A DNA stretch of 64,000 bases, taken from assembly GCF_024721155.1 (NCBI RefSeq), contig NZ_JAHVAP010000011.1, forward strand, positions 1-64,000, read 5' to 3'. The notes beneath the pieces were generated by a model. That model ran no database searches. It was not told the origin of the DNA and was given only the letters and a program-made list of their open reading frames with translations. Of the stretch, positions 63,109 to 64,000 are shown in pieces. A program made the translations under genes and the position numbers. The DNA comes from Mucilaginibacter phenanthrenivorans. GTDB lineage: Bacteria; Bacteroidota; Bacteroidia; Sphingobacteriales; Sphingobacteriaceae. Every line of letters starts with the position of its first letter. The stretch's first letter is position 1.

Positions 63109-63512
63109 GCTTGTAAGGGGTAAAATTATTATACCATATTATGTTGGTTGTATTGACCTGACTATCTTATTCCTTTTTATCAAACCGCCGTTATTTCATA
63201 GAAATACTTGCGAATACCTAATTACGTAAAATGCCTATGAACATTGTTGTATCTTAAAACACAGCAAAAACCAAAAAGTGTACGACTACTACGTCCATGG
63301 TTTAATGGCTATTATAATTGGTTATAACGAAAGTATTTTTTCCATTCTGAATAACCATCCTTTACTGTCATGATGGTAAACAGGCCTCCCGCGTGGTCAA
63401 TTTGATTTTTGGACACAAAATTAGTTAGATCGGAAGAAACGAAGTCTTTGTATTGGTGAGTAGCAACATAAATACAGAATTGGAGACAATAGCGATAGGA
63501 AAGTCGGGGCAA
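63109..63512. other. Intergenic region between the PUL-C sigma factor and the histidine kinase gene
   Basis: No supportable gene or promoter was recognised. A 66-codon frame at 63312-63512 directly follows the kinase stop in the same frame and starts only from TTG, so it is treated as non-coding. Confidence 0.5.
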
Positions 63513-64000
63513 TTAAAACGCAATTTCAAAGTTGTGTAATAACCCTGTATGGGTATAGGAAACTTGCCAATTATACAGCGCGCAAATATTTTTTACAATT
63601 GTTAATCCCAAACCCGTACCGTCTGATTTTTGCCCCTTTTGAAACCGTTCAAATAACAAAGATTCGTCAAGGGGTTTTGCGGCGCCGGAATTTTGAAAAA
63701 TAAGTTTATCGTTAGTTAAGGTAATGGTGATTTTGCCGTTTTGTATATTGTGCCTTATGGCATTACTGAACAGGTTATTCAAAAGCACGTCGATAAGCGA
63801 CCTGCTGGCAAAAATGTTCTTATCCTGCAAATCTTCAGCAACCGTAATATTCCTGGCCAATAACAACTCCTGGAACTGGCGCAGCTTTTGTGCGATCGCC
63901 GAATGCAGGTTGATCGACTCACCATCGTTTATTAAATTATTTTCAATTTTCACCAATAACAACATCGACTGGTTTAAGCGGGACAGTTTACCTGTTGCTG
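63513..64000 (-). CDS. Sensor histidine kinase, C-terminal part (5' end outside window)
   Basis: The frame stays open to the window edge, where it reads GKLSRLNQSMLLLVKIEN, the end of a dimerisation domain. The ATP-binding domain follows: N box NNLFSNAIRHN, a reduced second box (IFQNSGAAKPL, lacking the usual Asp), a LLFERFQKGQ F box and GTGLGLTIVK. Short kinases of this type in Bacteroidota usually have two N-terminal membrane spans and a partner response regulator, both expected beyond the window. The visible part is about 162 residues. The Met at 63965 is internal. Confidence 0.85.
   Translation of the reverse strand, partial: ATGKLSRLNQSMLLLVKIENNLINDGESINLHSAIAQKLRQFQELLLARNITVAEDLQDKNIFASRSLIDVLLNNLFSNAIRHNIQNGKITITLTNDKLIFQNSGAAKPLDESLLFERFQKGQKSDGTGLGLTIVKNICALYNWQVSYTHTGLLHNFEIAF

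Noticed and set aside
63312..63512. 66-codon open frame after the histidine kinase stop
   Set aside because: It begins only with TTG directly after the kinase stop in the same frame, and has no recognisable family.

Overview
The window comes from a Bacteroidota chromosome, most likely family Sphingobacteriaceae (a Mucilaginibacter or Pedobacter-like soil bacterium). That placement is an inference from protein families. Three SusC/SusD pairs, FecI-type sigma factors with FecR anti-sigma factors and STN-domain SusC, a hybrid two-component regulator, many lipoprotein signal peptides and one good TTTG / TAnnTTTG promoter all fit Bacteroidota. No rRNA, tRNA, CRISPR array or complete insertion sequence was seen.

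Layout. (1) 1-399: the end of a secreted tandem-repeat protein. (2) 14-0.8 kb, minus strand: polysaccharide utilization locus PUL-A, with sigma factor, FecR, STN-SusC, SusD, a DUF4959/DUF5000-type lipoprotein, a DUF4998-type lipoprotein and a GH2 glycosidase carrying a discoidin/CBM32 domain. (3) 34.7-14.9 kb, minus strand: PUL-B, with a hybrid two-component regulator, SusC, SusD, a GH35 beta-galactosidase, then four genes for a large ASPIC/UnbV FG-GAP lipoprotein, a vanadium haloperoxidase-type PAP2 lipoprotein, a membrane-anchored CxxCH/FG-GAP protein and a GH16 glucanase. (4) 35.3-37.3 kb, plus strand: two outer-membrane beta-barrel genes. (5) 41.4-37.3 kb, minus strand: a lysyl-phosphatidylglycerol synthase/flippase (MprF) followed by two tandem AcvB/VirJ-like hydrolases, which in Agrobacterium remove that lipid. 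(6) 41.7-51.1 kb: a mixed region of small secreted proteins, a serine hydrolase, a RAYT transposase fragment, an acetyltransferase, a phage-like HTH protein, and an SDR, AraC regulator and RibD/DHFR-like gene set. (7) 63.1-51.3 kb, minus strand: PUL-C, with sigma factor, FecR, STN-SusC, SusD, two GH99-like/WbsX proteins and a GH32 fructan hydrolase. (8) The window ends inside a sensor histidine kinase.

How the genes fit together. Each PUL pairs its own sensor with its own SusCD importer and periplasmic or surface glycosidases. PUL-A and PUL-C would be induced by transport-coupled signalling: the SusC STN domain contacts FecR, which releases the sigma factor. PUL-B would be induced when the periplasmic propeller of the hybrid regulator binds an oligosaccharide. 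A direct repeat just downstream of that regulator gene is a plausible operator for PUL-B.

The most unusual parts are the redox-looking extension of PUL-B (haloperoxidase, heme-type motif and FG-GAP proteins next to GH35 and GH16), the lysyl-lipid synthesis/hydrolysis operon with two hydrolases, a CAGGAAC...TTGC hairpin before both sigma-dependent susC genes, an array of TGTAAACCAT motifs before the HTH gene, and a 21-bp direct repeat before the SDR gene. No wholly new system is proven. These are candidates, with the deciding tests given.
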